Shown: positions 37,269-46,443 of the stretch, one piece after another | How positions within the stretch are numbered: position 1 is the stretch's first letter | Layout: the number at the start of each line of letters is the position of its first letter | Origin: CALVGQ01 sp031551965 | Lineage (GTDB): Bacteria > Bacillota_I > Bacilli_A > Erysipelotrichales > Erysipelotrichaceae | NCBI GenBank assembly: GCA_031551965.1 | Contig: JAVBMW010000033.1 | Location: 52,224 to 116,223 of the forward strand | Length of the DNA: 64,000 nt | Direction of reading: 5' to 3' | Position numbers and translations under genes: made by a program | Notes under the pieces: model-generated | Told to the model about the DNA's origin: nothing | The model's database searches: none | What the model saw: the letters and a program-made list of their open reading frames with translations, nothing else

Positions 37269-37908
37269 ATTCTTTAATATCTCCAATTGTAGTAATCTTT
37301 TTGTTTTTGTAGTCTCCTAAGACGATGTGAACTTTTTCATTCGAGAATGTTTCTACACATTGACTGTCATCAGTTACTATGGCATTCGCTTCTATTAGTT
37401 TTTTGTAACTATTTCGTAAAAGCTCTGTCTTAAATGCCTGTGGTGTTTGAGCTTGATACAAAGTACTCCGTTTTGGTGTGTTTGTGACTACGCCTTCCTC
37501 AACAACTTTGATCGTATCAACGCAGGGAACCGCCAGTAAACAAGCATCGTTCTCTTTTAATCCAGCTACTAAGCGGTCCAATACTTCAAGGTCGATAAAT
37601 GGTCTAGCTCCATCATGAACGAAAACATACTCGTTTGTAACTAGTTTTAAACCATTCATAACACTATCCTGACGTTCTTTGCCACCAACACATGTAATGA
37701 TTTTCTTTTTACTGCTTTTTGGGCAAGCATCAAAATTCTCACTTTGAGTTACAATGATGATTTCTGAACATTCTTTGTGATTTAAGAAATGATTGATCGT
37801 TTTATCAAGGACTGTTTCGCCATCTTTAAAACGATAAAACATTTTATTATAACCTAAATTCATTCGGTTTCCATTTCCCGATGCAACAACAATGACAGAA
37901 TATTCCAT
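37267..37908 (-). CDS. ispD: 2-C-methyl-D-erythritol 4-phosphate cytidylyltransferase
   Basis: 213 residues of a nucleotidyltransferase fold. The CTP loop is 'VVASGNGNRMNLGYNKMFYRF', then 'VHDGARPFI' near residue 100 and 'QTPQAFKTELL'. It makes CDP-methylerythritol in the non-mevalonate isoprenoid pathway. GGAGG precedes the ATG. It follows the ClpC-like gene on the same strand with a short gap. Related TarI enzymes share the fold, but no tarJ gene is adjacent, which favours IspD. Confidence 0.87.
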   Translation of the reverse strand: MEYSVIVVASGNGNRMNLGYNKMFYRFKDGETVLDKTINHFLNHKECSEIIIVTQSENFDACPKSSKKKIITCVGGKERQDSVMNGLKLVTNEYVFVHDGARPFIDLEVLDRLVAGLKENDACLLAVPCVDTIKVVEEGVVTNTPKRSTLYQAQTPQAFKTELLRNSYKKLIEANAIVTDDSQCVETFSNEKVHIVLGDYKNKKITTIGDIKE

Positions 37909-37946
37909 ACTAGTTCCTCCATGTTGCTACAATATCATTTTTTATG

Positions 37947-39710
37947 TTATATAGCTAGTTGTCTATGTGCTATTTTAATAAAAAAATGATTTTCACTCTC
38001 CTGTTGAACTGATTTTAAGAAGCCTAAATGTTTAGTTGGGTTTGGATTTGAATCGATCAGAAACAAACAGAATGAAGCATCACAATTCTGATCTTGTATC
38101 AACATTCTACCCTGTTCCAACATTTCTTTAACGATATACTGAATTTGCCCACTCAATGATTGATAGTTTTCAATATAAATAATTTGAAAAGGGTTTTTCT
38201 TGAGTTTCTGTAAAATGACATCGATTTGTTGAAGATCACAAGTTTCCCCATCGATTAAGATAAGCTCAGTTTCTAAATTTAAGAATGTTTTTGCGATCAA
38301 TTTTGAGAATTGCCTTTTTTGTTTCTCATCCTCTGAAACCAAATACCAAATATCTTTTGGTCCTTGATGATTCTTATCTTTATCCATTATTTGTAGGCGA
38401 TCCAACAATTTCTTCATTTCTGCTTTATCACAATACTCAATAAATCTTTTTTCATTCGCTTTAATTTTTTGATAAAACGACAAGGGTATTTGACTTAAAG
38501 ATTCAATAGCCATTTTTAAACAATCTTCATCAACCATCTTCTTTTTTAATAATTTAGCTTTCACACAACTTAAATCCAAAACATCGATTGATTTATCTGG
38601 AAATGTTAAGTGTGGTAAATATTTACGACTATATTCGATACAATTATCGACTAGTTTTTCAGGGAACTGAACTTGGTGGTGTTGTTCATACTCTGTTTTT
38701 TTACTTAAAATCATTTTTCTAACATCTTCTATTGAAGGTTCATCGATTTTGATCATTTGAAATCTTCTTTTTAAAGCTCTGTCTTTATCTATGCTTACTA
38801 AATACTCATCAAATGTTGTAGCTCCGATACAGCGTAAACTTCCACGTGCTAAATAAGGTTTTAAAACACCCGCAACATCGATACTTCCTTCTGCCTTACC
38901 GGCATGGATCATCATATGGATCTCGTCTATGAATAGAATCACATTGGGAAATTTTAAAACTGTATCCAATAATTTTTGAATTTTCTCTTCAAATTCTCCA
39001 CGATATTTTGTACCTGCAACTAGACTATTCAAATTTAATTCATAAATGATGCAATCTTTTAATTCAGCTGGAACATTATTTTCTACGATCAATAGTGCAA
39101 GTTCTTCAACCAATGCACTTTTACCAACACCTGCTTCTCCAACTAATAAGGGATTCGCTTTTTGTTTACGACATAATGTATCAATGATCATTTGAATCTG
39201 TATTTCTCTTTCAACAATGTGAATAGGTTCTTTTCTTTTGATACTATTTAAATTTTTTAACTCTTTAAATTTATCCAAAATAGAACTTTGTTCAATTTTA
39301 AAGTTTTGTATACAATCTTCGACATCGATATTGTGTCTTACAAGCAATTGGTTTGCGACATTGTTTTCTGCCTGCAAAAGACATAAGCTCAATGTATCTA
39401 AGTCTACAAGCTTCAACTGATTCTGGTAAGCTACAATAAGTGCATCTTGCATTAGTTCTTCAACAGTTGCGGTGTATTCTATCTTTCCTGTTGCTTCTTT
39501 ATTAAAACCAAATAAAGAAACGACTTCATCCATGATCGATTGATAGCTACATCCCTGTTTTTCAAGATAAATGGCTAATTTTGATTCTTCGATCATGCAT
39601 ATTCCTAGCAACAGATGTTCTGTTCCTATATAATTATTTTGACATTGTTTCGCTATTTTCTTGGCATTTGAAAGAGCCAATTGGGCTTGTGTATTAAAGT
39701 GATATTTCAC
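37947..39710 (-). CDS. ClpC-like AAA+ protein with degenerate second ATPase module
   Basis: 587 residues. A Clp N-domain occupies about 1-140. The first AAA+ module has Walker A 'GEAGVGKSAL' and Walker B 'VILFIDEIHMM', with the arginine-finger region 'DRALKRRFQMI'. The ClpC middle coiled coil is missing. In the second module the place of Walker A reads 'YLVSEDEKQKRQFSKLIAKTF', with no GxxGxGK, and Walker B is reduced to 'IIYIENYQSL'. Everything after the sensor-1 region is gone, including the ClpP-binding loop. It may be a chaperone or scaffold rather than a ClpCP unfoldase. Starts with GTG after AAGGAGG. Confidence 0.82.
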   Translation of the reverse strand: MKYHFNTQAQLALSNAKKIAKQCQNNYIGTEHLLLGICMIEESKLAIYLEKQGCSYQSIMDEVVSLFGFNKEATGKIEYTATVEELMQDALIVAYQNQLKLVDLDTLSLCLLQAENNVANQLLVRHNIDVEDCIQNFKIEQSSILDKFKELKNLNSIKRKEPIHIVEREIQIQMIIDTLCRKQKANPLLVGEAGVGKSALVEELALLIVENNVPAELKDCIIYELNLNSLVAGTKYRGEFEEKIQKLLDTVLKFPNVILFIDEIHMMIHAGKAEGSIDVAGVLKPYLARGSLRCIGATTFDEYLVSIDKDRALKRRFQMIKIDEPSIEDVRKMILSKKTEYEQHHQVQFPEKLVDNCIEYSRKYLPHLTFPDKSIDVLDLSCVKAKLLKKKMVDEDCLKMAIESLSQIPLSFYQKIKANEKRFIEYCDKAEMKKLLDRLQIMDKDKNHQGPKDIWYLVSEDEKQKRQFSKLIAKTFLNLETELILIDGETCDLQQIDVILQKLKKNPFQIIYIENYQSLSGQIQYIVKEMLEQGRMLIQDQNCDASFCLFLIDSNPNPTKHLGFLKSVQQESENHFFIKIAHRQLAI

Positions 39711-39864
39711 TTAGTTCACCCTCCTTCCATAAAGTGTATGCATTTGTATTATGTCCGAAACCTAACATTTAAGATTTCCACCTTCTTCCATTTTTCATTA
39801 AATCATAAAACAAGAAAAACTTAATGCCCTGTGTTATGATACTTATGCTTAAGGAGGTTCATTT

Positions 39865-40323
39865 ATGGCAATTTCGACTAAGAAAGGTGATCAAGGTTTT
39901 AGTGACTTCAAAAAAGAAAGAATCTTAAAGTCTGATCCTTGTTTTGAAGTACTTGGTCAGATCGATACTTTGATGGCTTTGATCATAATGCATTGTGCAA
40001 AATTTAATGATCATACCAAAGATGGAATGATGATCGTTGATGAATTGTCTTTACTATGTGCAATTATTAGTGGTTATAGTAATGAAGAAGAATTTAAAAT
40101 CGAATTTCTTGAACGATTGGATAAAGATTTAGAACTTAGTTCTTCTCTTAATCAATTTATCTATCCATTTGATAATGAAGAAAATGCGAGTTTCAATTTA
40201 ATAAGAACACAAGTTAGAACTGTAGAAAGATGGTTATATAAATGTAATAATTTAACTAATCCGGTTATAAAATCCTATATAAACCGATTATCAGATTGGT
40301 ATTTCTGCCAAATTATAAAATAA
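39865..40323 (+). CDS. PduO-type cob(I)alamin adenosyltransferase-like protein
   Basis: 152 residues matching the PduO adenosyltransferase pattern in shortened form. The N-terminal ATP-binding segment 'STKKGDQGFSDFKKERILKSD', then 'LGQIDTL', and near the C-terminus 'RTQVRTVER' and 'YINRLSDWYFCQI' correspond to the conserved helices with Arg and Asp-Arg contacts. The enzyme converts cobalamin to adenosylcobalamin. It is directly upstream of an adenosylcobalamin-dependent ribonucleotide reductase, so cofactor supply is the obvious role. AAGGAGG precedes the ATG. The sequence is divergent, so activity is inferred. Confidence 0.77.
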   Translation: MAISTKKGDQGFSDFKKERILKSDPCFEVLGQIDTLMALIIMHCAKFNDHTKDGMMIVDELSLLCAIISGYSNEEEFKIEFLERLDKDLELSSSLNQFIYPFDNEENASFNLIRTQVRTVERWLYKCNNLTNPVIKSYINRLSDWYFCQIIK

Positions 40324-40416
40324 TTCTGAATGTAAGTATTTTCAAGAAAAAAAGAGATGAAATTATGCTATTATACTAATAGTGTTTTTATAAAAAGAAT
40401 TAGTGGGGTATAGAAA

Positions 40417-42930
40417 ATGACATATAGTAAAGAGACAATAAATAAATTAAATGCAGATATTTTAAAATATTTTCCTTTAATAACACCAATTGAAGATTCT
40501 TTTCATACGATTCATGAAGGAGTTTCTCGACTTGTAATGCTTGATCGTTATTCTCAAAAAGATAGAGCCTTAGAATCGATTGGAGTTGGAGATGTTGTCG
40601 TTACTGTCATTAAAGAAGACCCTAAATATCCTGCGCGTGGCGTAGGTGTTATTAAAACGATCGATAGAAGTAATGAAACCGTTACTATTGAAATTGAAGA
40701 AGAATTTCGTGGAACACTAGAAGATGAAAAAGAAGCTAATAGTGGGATGATCACACGAAAGTTTTCTCAAATCGATAAACCCCTTGAAATATTTTATGAA
40801 CAAATTGCGGACCGTGTAGGTAAAGCATTAGCTCATCCAGAAAAAGACAAAGAAACTCAGGATCATTACGGTGAACTATTTGCGGAACAATTACGCAAGT
40901 TGAATGTGATTCCTGCAGGGCGTGTTTTATATGGTGCGGGTAGTGGAACACAAGTTACTTACTTCAATTGTTTTGTCATGCCTTTTGTGAAAGATAGCCG
41001 TGGTGGAATTGCAGAACATCGTAAAGAAGTCATGGAAATCATGAGTCGTGGTGGTGGTGTTGGGACAAATGGATCAACGCTTAGACCTAAAGCTGCTCCT
41101 GCAAAAGGAGTAGGTGGTAAATCAAGTGGTGCTGTAAGCTGGTTGAATGATATCGCAAACTTAACTAATCTAGTTGAACAAGGTGGAAGTCGCCGTGGAG
41201 CTCAAATGATCATGCTTGCGGATTGGCATCCGGATATCGTTGAATTCATTATCTCAAAAATGCAGAATCCAAAAGTATTAAAATGGCTTTCTGAAAATTC
41301 AAAAGATCCAGAAGTTAGAAATTTATCTCAAGCTAAGTTAAAATTTACACCACTTAGCCGAGTTGATAAAGAAATGTATGAATCAATCGTTGATTCAAAA
41401 AATATTCCAAGTCACATTCAAGATCACGCTAGAATGATGTTACTCGATGGAGGAACATTGGGAGTCAACAATCCTGATTTCTTAACTGGTGCAAATATCT
41501 CAGTTACTTTAACTAAAGAATTTATGCAAGCCGTTGAAGAAGATGGAACTTTTGATTTACGTTTCCCTGATCTTCAAAACTATACCGATGATCAAAAAGC
41601 GGATTATGATGAAAAATGGCATGACATTGGAGATGTTCGTGAATGGGAAGCAATGGGCTATCCTATCAAAACTTACCGTACAGTCAATGCCCGTGATATT
41701 TGGGATTTGATTTGTTTCTGTGCAACCTATTCAGCAGAACCAGGTATTTTCTTTATCGATAACGCTAACGATATGACTAACGCAAAAACATACGGTCAAA
41801 AAGTAGTCGCTACAAACCCTTGTGGTGAACAACCTCTTGCCCCTTATTCTGTTTGTAACTTAGCTGCGGTCAACTTAGCGAATTTTGTCAATAAACAAAC
41901 TGGTGAATTATTATTGGATGATTTGGCTAATACAGTTGCCTTAACAGTTCGTATGCAAGATAACGTTATTGATGATACTCCTTATTTCTTGGAAGCTAAT
42001 AAAAATCAAGCTTTAGGTGAAAGACGAGTTGGTCTTGGAATTATGGGTCTTCATGATTTGTTGATTTGGGCTGGTAAACGTTATGGTTCATCTGAATCGA
42101 TCGATACAATCAATACAGTATTTGAATGCATCGCAACAAGTGCCTATCGTGCAAGCATTGATCTTGCGAAAGAAAAAGGAAGTTTCCCATTCTTCACAAG
42201 TGGAGAAGACTTCATTCAATCAGGCTACATGAAAACTATGCCTGAAGATATCAGACAAGACATCGTAAAACACGGTATTCGTAATAGTCACTTATTAACT
42301 ATCGCTCCAACTGGTTCTACAGGGACAATGGTTGGTGTTTCAACAGGACTTGAACCTTATTTCAGCTTTAGTTACTTCCGATCAGGTCGTCTTGGTAAGT
42401 TCATTGAAGTCAACGCATCGATCGTAGATCAATGGTTAGCTTTCCATCCTGGATACACAAGACAAAGTTTACCAGATATGTTTGTCAGTGCTATGGAATT
42501 GACACCTGAAGAACATGCCGATACACAATGTGCTATTCAACGTTGGATCGATTCAAGTATCTCAAAAACAGTTAATGCCCCACGCGGATTCTCTGTTAAA
42601 CAAGTTCAAGGCATATATGAACGTTTATATAAGGGTGGTGCTAAAGGCGGAACCGTTTATGTAGATGGTTCTCGTGATTCTCAGGTTCTTTCTTTGACAA
42701 ATGATGAAGATAAAGTCTGGGATCAAATGACAACTCAAGACTTTGGAGTTGAAGTAAAAAAAGTACAGGAAGAAGAAAAGAAAACTGATCTTCGCAGCGA
42801 TCGTCAAGATCGTAACATCGGTGTTGAAGTCGGCGATATCTGTCCAATTTGTTTGGAAGGAACAGTCGAAGAAATCGGTGGATGTAATACATGCACTAAC
42901 TGTAATGCACAATTAAAGTGTGGGTTATAA
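40417..42930 (+). CDS. nrdJ: Adenosylcobalamin-dependent (class II) ribonucleotide reductase
   Basis: 837 residues. The catalytic barrel has the N-terminal redox Cys in 'YFNCFVMP' (about residue 185), 'NPCGEQPLAPYSVCNLAAVN' (about 467) with the active-site Asn-x-Cys-x-Glu, and 'APTGSTGTM'. The C-terminus carries a zinc-ribbon/redox tail 'CPICLEGTVEE...CNTCTNCNAQLKCGL'. The enzyme reduces ribonucleotides using a 5'-deoxyadenosyl radical, independently of oxygen. Residues about 55-100 form an extra beta-rich insertion near the N-terminus. GGGG precedes the ATG. It follows the adenosyltransferase gene by 93 nt; no cobalamin riboswitch is seen. Confidence 0.95.
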   Translation: MTYSKETINKLNADILKYFPLITPIEDSFHTIHEGVSRLVMLDRYSQKDRALESIGVGDVVVTVIKEDPKYPARGVGVIKTIDRSNETVTIEIEEEFRGTLEDEKEANSGMITRKFSQIDKPLEIFYEQIADRVGKALAHPEKDKETQDHYGELFAEQLRKLNVIPAGRVLYGAGSGTQVTYFNCFVMPFVKDSRGGIAEHRKEVMEIMSRGGGVGTNGSTLRPKAAPAKGVGGKSSGAVSWLNDIANLTNLVEQGGSRRGAQMIMLADWHPDIVEFIISKMQNPKVLKWLSENSKDPEVRNLSQAKLKFTPLSRVDKEMYESIVDSKNIPSHIQDHARMMLLDGGTLGVNNPDFLTGANISVTLTKEFMQAVEEDGTFDLRFPDLQNYTDDQKADYDEKWHDIGDVREWEAMGYPIKTYRTVNARDIWDLICFCATYSAEPGIFFIDNANDMTNAKTYGQKVVATNPCGEQPLAPYSVCNLAAVNLANFVNKQTGELLLDDLANTVALTVRMQDNVIDDTPYFLEANKNQALGERRVGLGIMGLHDLLIWAGKRYGSSESIDTINTVFECIATSAYRASIDLAKEKGSFPFFTSGEDFIQSGYMKTMPEDIRQDIVKHGIRNSHLLTIAPTGSTGTMVGVSTGLEPYFSFSYFRSGRLGKFIEVNASIVDQWLAFHPGYTRQSLPDMFVSAMELTPEEHADTQCAIQRWIDSSISKTVNAPRGFSVKQVQGIYERLYKGGAKGGTVYVDGSRDSQVLSLTNDEDKVWDQMTTQDFGVEVKKVQEEEKKTDLRSDRQDRNIGVEVGDICPICLEGTVEEIGGCNTCTNCNAQLKCGL

Positions 42931-43023
42931 AAAATAGATAAAGAAGATTTAGCTTTCGATTTCTTAAAGCTAGTCCATATGATTACCATGAGCATGGATA
43001 CAAAATATACTAAATTATTTAAT

Positions 43024-43046
43024 TAGGCAGGGTAAAACCTGCCTTA
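43024..43046. terminator. Hairpin downstream of nrdJ
   Basis: TAGGCAGG and CCTGCCTTA form a stem of at least 6 GC-rich pairs with a GTAAAA loop, but no U-tract follows. It may be a weak terminator or processing hairpin before the lipoprotein gene. Confidence 0.5.
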
Positions 43047-43077
43047 CTCGCATTTATATTTGGAAAGGATAGGAGCC

Positions 43078-43794
43078 ATGAGGAAAATTTTAATACTTGT
43101 TACAATTTTTATCTTATGTATTCTAATCACCACCTTAACTTCTTGTTCATCCGTAAATAAATCTGAATATTTGGAAATATCAGAATATAGTAAATCATAT
43201 CAAAATACAAACCTTGCTCAATATTATAAGATAATGGGTGAAAATTATATACGTACTGAGTTAATAGATATTGGTATTTATCAAGCTAATATCTATACAT
43301 TAAATATTAAAGAAAAAAATGAACCTTTAAGTGAATATTTCAAAAAAAATAAAGAGTACGCCATTCTTGATTTATGGATTGCGATTGCACCTAATCAAGT
43401 TCAGGATTATATTGATATGAGTTACTCACTCTCGCTTTCTTCAAAAAATAAAAAATATATTCAAAGTAGTAGCTATGTATTTTTTACCACTCCATACGGA
43501 ATAGTAAATCCAAATACTTATAATGATATTTTCGAAAATGAAATCAATGCATATATTGAAACAAGGGCATTCATAGTAGAATATGATGCTTCAGATAGCT
43601 TAGAAAAAATTATTAGTTCAGTTTTAGATTCTATTTCAATACAACTAAACAATCAGAAAAAGAAGTTTAAATTGAAAAAAACTGAATCGATTTTTTGGAA
43701 AGAAGCCGTAAACGTTGATCACATTGAAGATTTAGAGGAAGTAGTTGGAATCAGTATTTTTTCTGGAGAAATCAAAGACGACATAATAAAATAG
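43078..43794 (+). CDS. Putative lipoprotein of unknown function
   Basis: 238 residues. The signal peptide and lipobox (MRKILILVTIFILCILI, then TTLTSC) place it on the outer face of the membrane. The rest is a soluble, lysine- and tyrosine-rich domain with no motif I recognise. The start at 43078 is preferred over an upstream in-frame codon because GGAAAGGATAGGAG lies just before it. It is more AT-rich than nrdJ and sits beside an ABC-ATPase relic, so the pair may be remnants of an ABC export or lantibiotic-immunity-like locus (speculation). Confidence 0.7.
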   Translation: MRKILILVTIFILCILITTLTSCSSVNKSEYLEISEYSKSYQNTNLAQYYKIMGENYIRTELIDIGIYQANIYTLNIKEKNEPLSEYFKKNKEYAILDLWIAIAPNQVQDYIDMSYSLSLSSKNKKYIQSSSYVFFTTPYGIVNPNTYNDIFENEINAYIETRAFIVEYDASDSLEKIISSVLDSISIQLNNQKKKFKLKKTESIFWKEAVNVDHIEDLEEVVGISIFSGEIKDDIIK

Positions 43795-43828
43795 CATTTA
43801 GATTATAGATGAATACTGTCACTATTAA

Positions 43829-44064
43829 ACATATATTGAAATATATCTATCCTCAGAAAATGGTCGCATTTGTGGCCCATCAAGTTGAGGAAAAAGTACA
43901 CTTTTAAATATTATTGTTTTTATCGAAAAGAATGATTCCAAAGTTGTGATTATTGATGGAAATGATATTTTGGTAGATAATCCTTTCAGTAATTTAGATT
44001 GATGACAATAAGAAAATTGTTTTAGATTCATTCAAAAAAATCGCTAACCAGAAATGGATAAACT
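43829..44064 (+). pseudogene. Relic of an ABC transporter ATPase (MacB/LolD type)
   Basis: Conceptual translation in one frame gives 'IEIYLSSENGRICGPSS', a TGA at 43886-43888, then 'GKSTLLNIIVFIEKNDSKVV'. That is a Walker A loop in which a Gly codon has become a stop. It goes on as 'IIDGNDILVDNPFSNLD', which looks like the 'DG-DI' strand fused directly to a Walker B resembling 'ILADEPTGNLD'. About 100 residues are lost between them. A frameshift follows, after which 'NKKIVLDSFKKIANQ' continues. No intact permease is nearby. Confidence 0.75.
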
Positions 44065-44067
44065 ATA

Positions 44068-44115
44068 CCCCGTAAGGTAGACACGAAAAAAAACGTGTCA
44101 GCCTTGCGGGGTTTT
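44068..44115. repeat. Long imperfect hairpin with T-run (terminator-like)
   Basis: CCCCGTAAGGTAGACACG and CGTGTCAGCCTTGCGGGG form an 18-bp stem with about three mismatches and an A8 loop, followed by TTTT. It is unusually long and GC-rich for this genome and lies next to the ABC relic. It could be a terminator or the remnant of a mobile element. Confidence 0.7.
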
Positions 44116-44252
44116 AGTATACTTAAAGAAAGGAAGTTGTACCATAGTCACCTTAAATTTAGTTTAAATTCAATTTAGAAAGAAATAATAACAGTGTACA
44201 TTTTTTCGAAAAACAATTATACTTAGACATGCTGTAAGAAAGAAGGGTTTGA

Positions 44253-45011
44253 ATGCTTGAAGCATTATTATTAACGGGTTTTACTGGGATACTAGGTACA
44301 TCATTGGGTGGTTTACTTGGCATTATTATACATAAGCGTTTTTCTAAAGCTATTACTTATTTGCTTGCCTTATCTGCTGGAATGATGATAAGCATGGTTT
44401 GTTTTGACTTACTGCCTGAAGCACTTGAAATGGGTGGGGTTTTTATCAGCGTTGGTGGCTGTGCACTTGGAATATTTTTATTACTGATTTTAGATGGGAA
44501 ATTTCATCACCATAATCATGAACATGAAATAGAAAACAACTTACATCATCATGATTTGCATCCAAATGATAAAATGATACAACTAGGATTTATGATGATC
44601 ATTTCGGTTTCTCTACATAATTTCCCTGAAGGTATGGCTATTGGCTCAAGTACTCTTCACCACATCCATACTGGGTTTATGATGTCCATATTATTAGCAC
44701 TTCATAATCTTCCTGAAGGGATGGGGATGATTGCACCATTGATCGAAGCTGGAATTTCGAAATCAAAAGCATTATTTCTTGTATCTCTTAGTGGATCAAC
44801 TACCTTGCTTGGTGGTTTCGTAGGTGTATTGATTGGAACCATTTCCGAGGAAATCATCGCCTTCACATTAGCATTCGCTGCTGGATGTATGCTTTATGTA
44901 ACTATTTATGAAATGCTTCCTCAAATTAAATTTGCAGGTAATAAAAAGGTCTCTTTATTATTTTTGATTTCAGGATTCTTATTTGGTTTTATGATTATTC
45001 AAATACTGTAA
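44253..45011 (+). CDS. ZIP family metal transporter
   Basis: 252 residues with about eight membrane helices. TM4 and TM5 carry the metal-binding 'HNFPEGMAIG' and 'HNLPEGMGM' motifs. A histidine-rich cytoplasmic loop ('HHHNHEHE', then 'HHHD') precedes TM4. ZIP proteins import zinc, iron or related divalent cations. AAGGG precedes the ATG. It is a single gene, and the specificity is not predictable. Confidence 0.93.
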   Translation: MLEALLLTGFTGILGTSLGGLLGIIIHKRFSKAITYLLALSAGMMISMVCFDLLPEALEMGGVFISVGGCALGIFLLLILDGKFHHHNHEHEIENNLHHHDLHPNDKMIQLGFMMIISVSLHNFPEGMAIGSSTLHHIHTGFMMSILLALHNLPEGMGMIAPLIEAGISKSKALFLVSLSGSTTLLGGFVGVLIGTISEEIIAFTLAFAAGCMLYVTIYEMLPQIKFAGNKKVSLLFLISGFLFGFMIIQIL

Positions 45012-45082
45012 GAAATTGCAGTATTTTTTTATTGTATTCTATTGGAAATGGTATAAAATTGATTTAACTAAGGAGGGTCACT

Positions 45083-46246
45083 ATGATCGCAATTATCAAC
45101 GCAAAAATAATTACTGTTACAAATGGTAATTTTGAAAATGGAACCATTTTAATTGAAGATGGGAAAATCAAAGCCATTGGAAAAGATTTAGAGATACCAA
45201 ATAATGCAGATGTTTTTGATGCACAAGGAAAATGGGTAACTCCAGGATTGATCGATGCCCACACACATATCAGTACATTCAATGAACCTAGTACAATGCC
45301 TGGACTTGGTGATGGAAATGAAATCACAAATCCAAATACATCCTACATTCGCGGTATTGATGCACTTAATCCATTTGATATGGCAATCACCGAAACACGT
45401 GAAGCTGGATTCACAACCTGTTATACAGGCCCTGGTAGTGCCAATGTCATCGGAGGTACTGGATTATCATTTAAGCTCAAAAAGGCTTCTACAGTCTTTG
45501 AAATCGCTATTGAAGGCTCAGAAATGATGAAAATGGCATTAGGTGAAAATCCAAAGAGATGTTATGGAACAAATAAGCAACTTCCAATGACTCGAATGGG
45601 AGTTGGGGCTGTATTACGCGAAGCATTATCGAACGCAAAAGTATATTCAGATGAATTGTTAGAAGCAGAAAAAGACAGTTCTAAAAAAGTAAAACCAGAC
45701 TTCAAACTTGATTCACTTGTACCTGTTGTACGTGGAGAAATGAAATGTCGAATTCATTGTCACCAAGCAGATGATATTGTCACTGCGATTCGTATAGCAG
45801 AAGAGTTTAACCTTGATTATGCTATCGAGCATTGTACAGAAGGTTATAAAATTTTAGATTTCTTAAAAGAAAAGAAAGTTACAGCTGTAGTAGGCCCATT
45901 ACTAATGGAACCTATGAAATATGAAATTTGGGGTACACGTCAAGATACTCCTGCCAAAATGGAAGAAAAGGGAATCAGCTTCTGTTTAACTGCAGATACT
46001 TCATCAGGTACAAAATGGTTGCCAATGCAAGTCGGCATTGCAATGCGTGAAGGGTTAAGCTTTGAAGCTGCCCTTGAAGCTGTAACTATTCGTCCTGCAA
46101 AATTACTCGGACTTGATCAAAGACTTGGATCACTTGAAGTTGGAAAAGATGCTGATATTTCAATATTTACTGATATGCCATTTAGTAATCTTTCAAAATG
46201 TGTAGCAGTTATGATCGACGGAAAATTTGAATTCAATAATCTGTAA
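45083..46246 (+). CDS. Amidohydrolase family protein (imidazolonepropionase-like)
   Basis: 387 residues of a metal-dependent hydrolase. The N-terminal composite beta domain comes first, then the metal site 'GLIDAHTHIS' near residue 57, further His ligands in 'CRIHCHQADD' and 'YAIEHC', and an Asp in 'LTADTSSGT'. The C-terminal 'RLGSLEVGKDADISIF' is typical of the imidazolonepropionase/prolidase-like group. The substrate is unknown. AAGGAGG precedes the ATG. It is a monocistronic unit with a terminator downstream. A second, only distantly similar amidohydrolase lies at 60253. Confidence 0.88.
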   Translation: MIAIINAKIITVTNGNFENGTILIEDGKIKAIGKDLEIPNNADVFDAQGKWVTPGLIDAHTHISTFNEPSTMPGLGDGNEITNPNTSYIRGIDALNPFDMAITETREAGFTTCYTGPGSANVIGGTGLSFKLKKASTVFEIAIEGSEMMKMALGENPKRCYGTNKQLPMTRMGVGAVLREALSNAKVYSDELLEAEKDSSKKVKPDFKLDSLVPVVRGEMKCRIHCHQADDIVTAIRIAEEFNLDYAIEHCTEGYKILDFLKEKKVTAVVGPLLMEPMKYEIWGTRQDTPAKMEEKGISFCLTADTSSGTKWLPMQVGIAMREGLSFEAALEAVTIRPAKLLGLDQRLGSLEVGKDADISIFTDMPFSNLSKCVAVMIDGKFEFNNL

Positions 46247-46284
46247 TATTAAAAAGTGATAAAAAGTTTCTGTTAATAAATGCT

Positions 46285-46334
46285 AGGTGTACTTATATTA
46301 TTCTTTCAAAGGACAATGAAGTACATCTTTTTTT
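46285..46334 (+). terminator. Terminator after the amidohydrolase gene
   Basis: AGGTGTACTT pairs with AAGTACATCT across a 24-nt loop, followed by at least six Ts. The rest of this gap before the Rpn gene shows only A/T-rich sequence and the shared leader block. Confidence 0.65.
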
Positions 46335-46415
46335 CCACATTTTTAGTGAGACTGTTTTAAGTTTTCCACAACTTTAACTATTTTTGTTTTTTGGGTGAGG
46401 AACATCCCTATTTTC

Positions 46416-46436
46416 TTAGAATAATAATAGTAGGAG
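46416..46436 (+). repeat. 21-nt leader block shared with the ORF6N gene (copy 2)
   Basis: Identical over 21 nt to the minus strand at 17493-17513 and again ending in the GTAGGAG ribosome site, 8 nt before the ATG. Confidence 0.9.
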
Positions 46437-46443
46437 AGCAAAT

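Noticed and set aside
39711..39864. Cobalamin riboswitch before the adenosyltransferase/nrdJ genes
   Set aside because: The region is too short and contains no B12-box-like sequence that I could find.
44068..44115. Insertion-sequence terminal repeat
   Set aside because: No transposase, paired end or target duplication could be identified, so only a hairpin is annotated.
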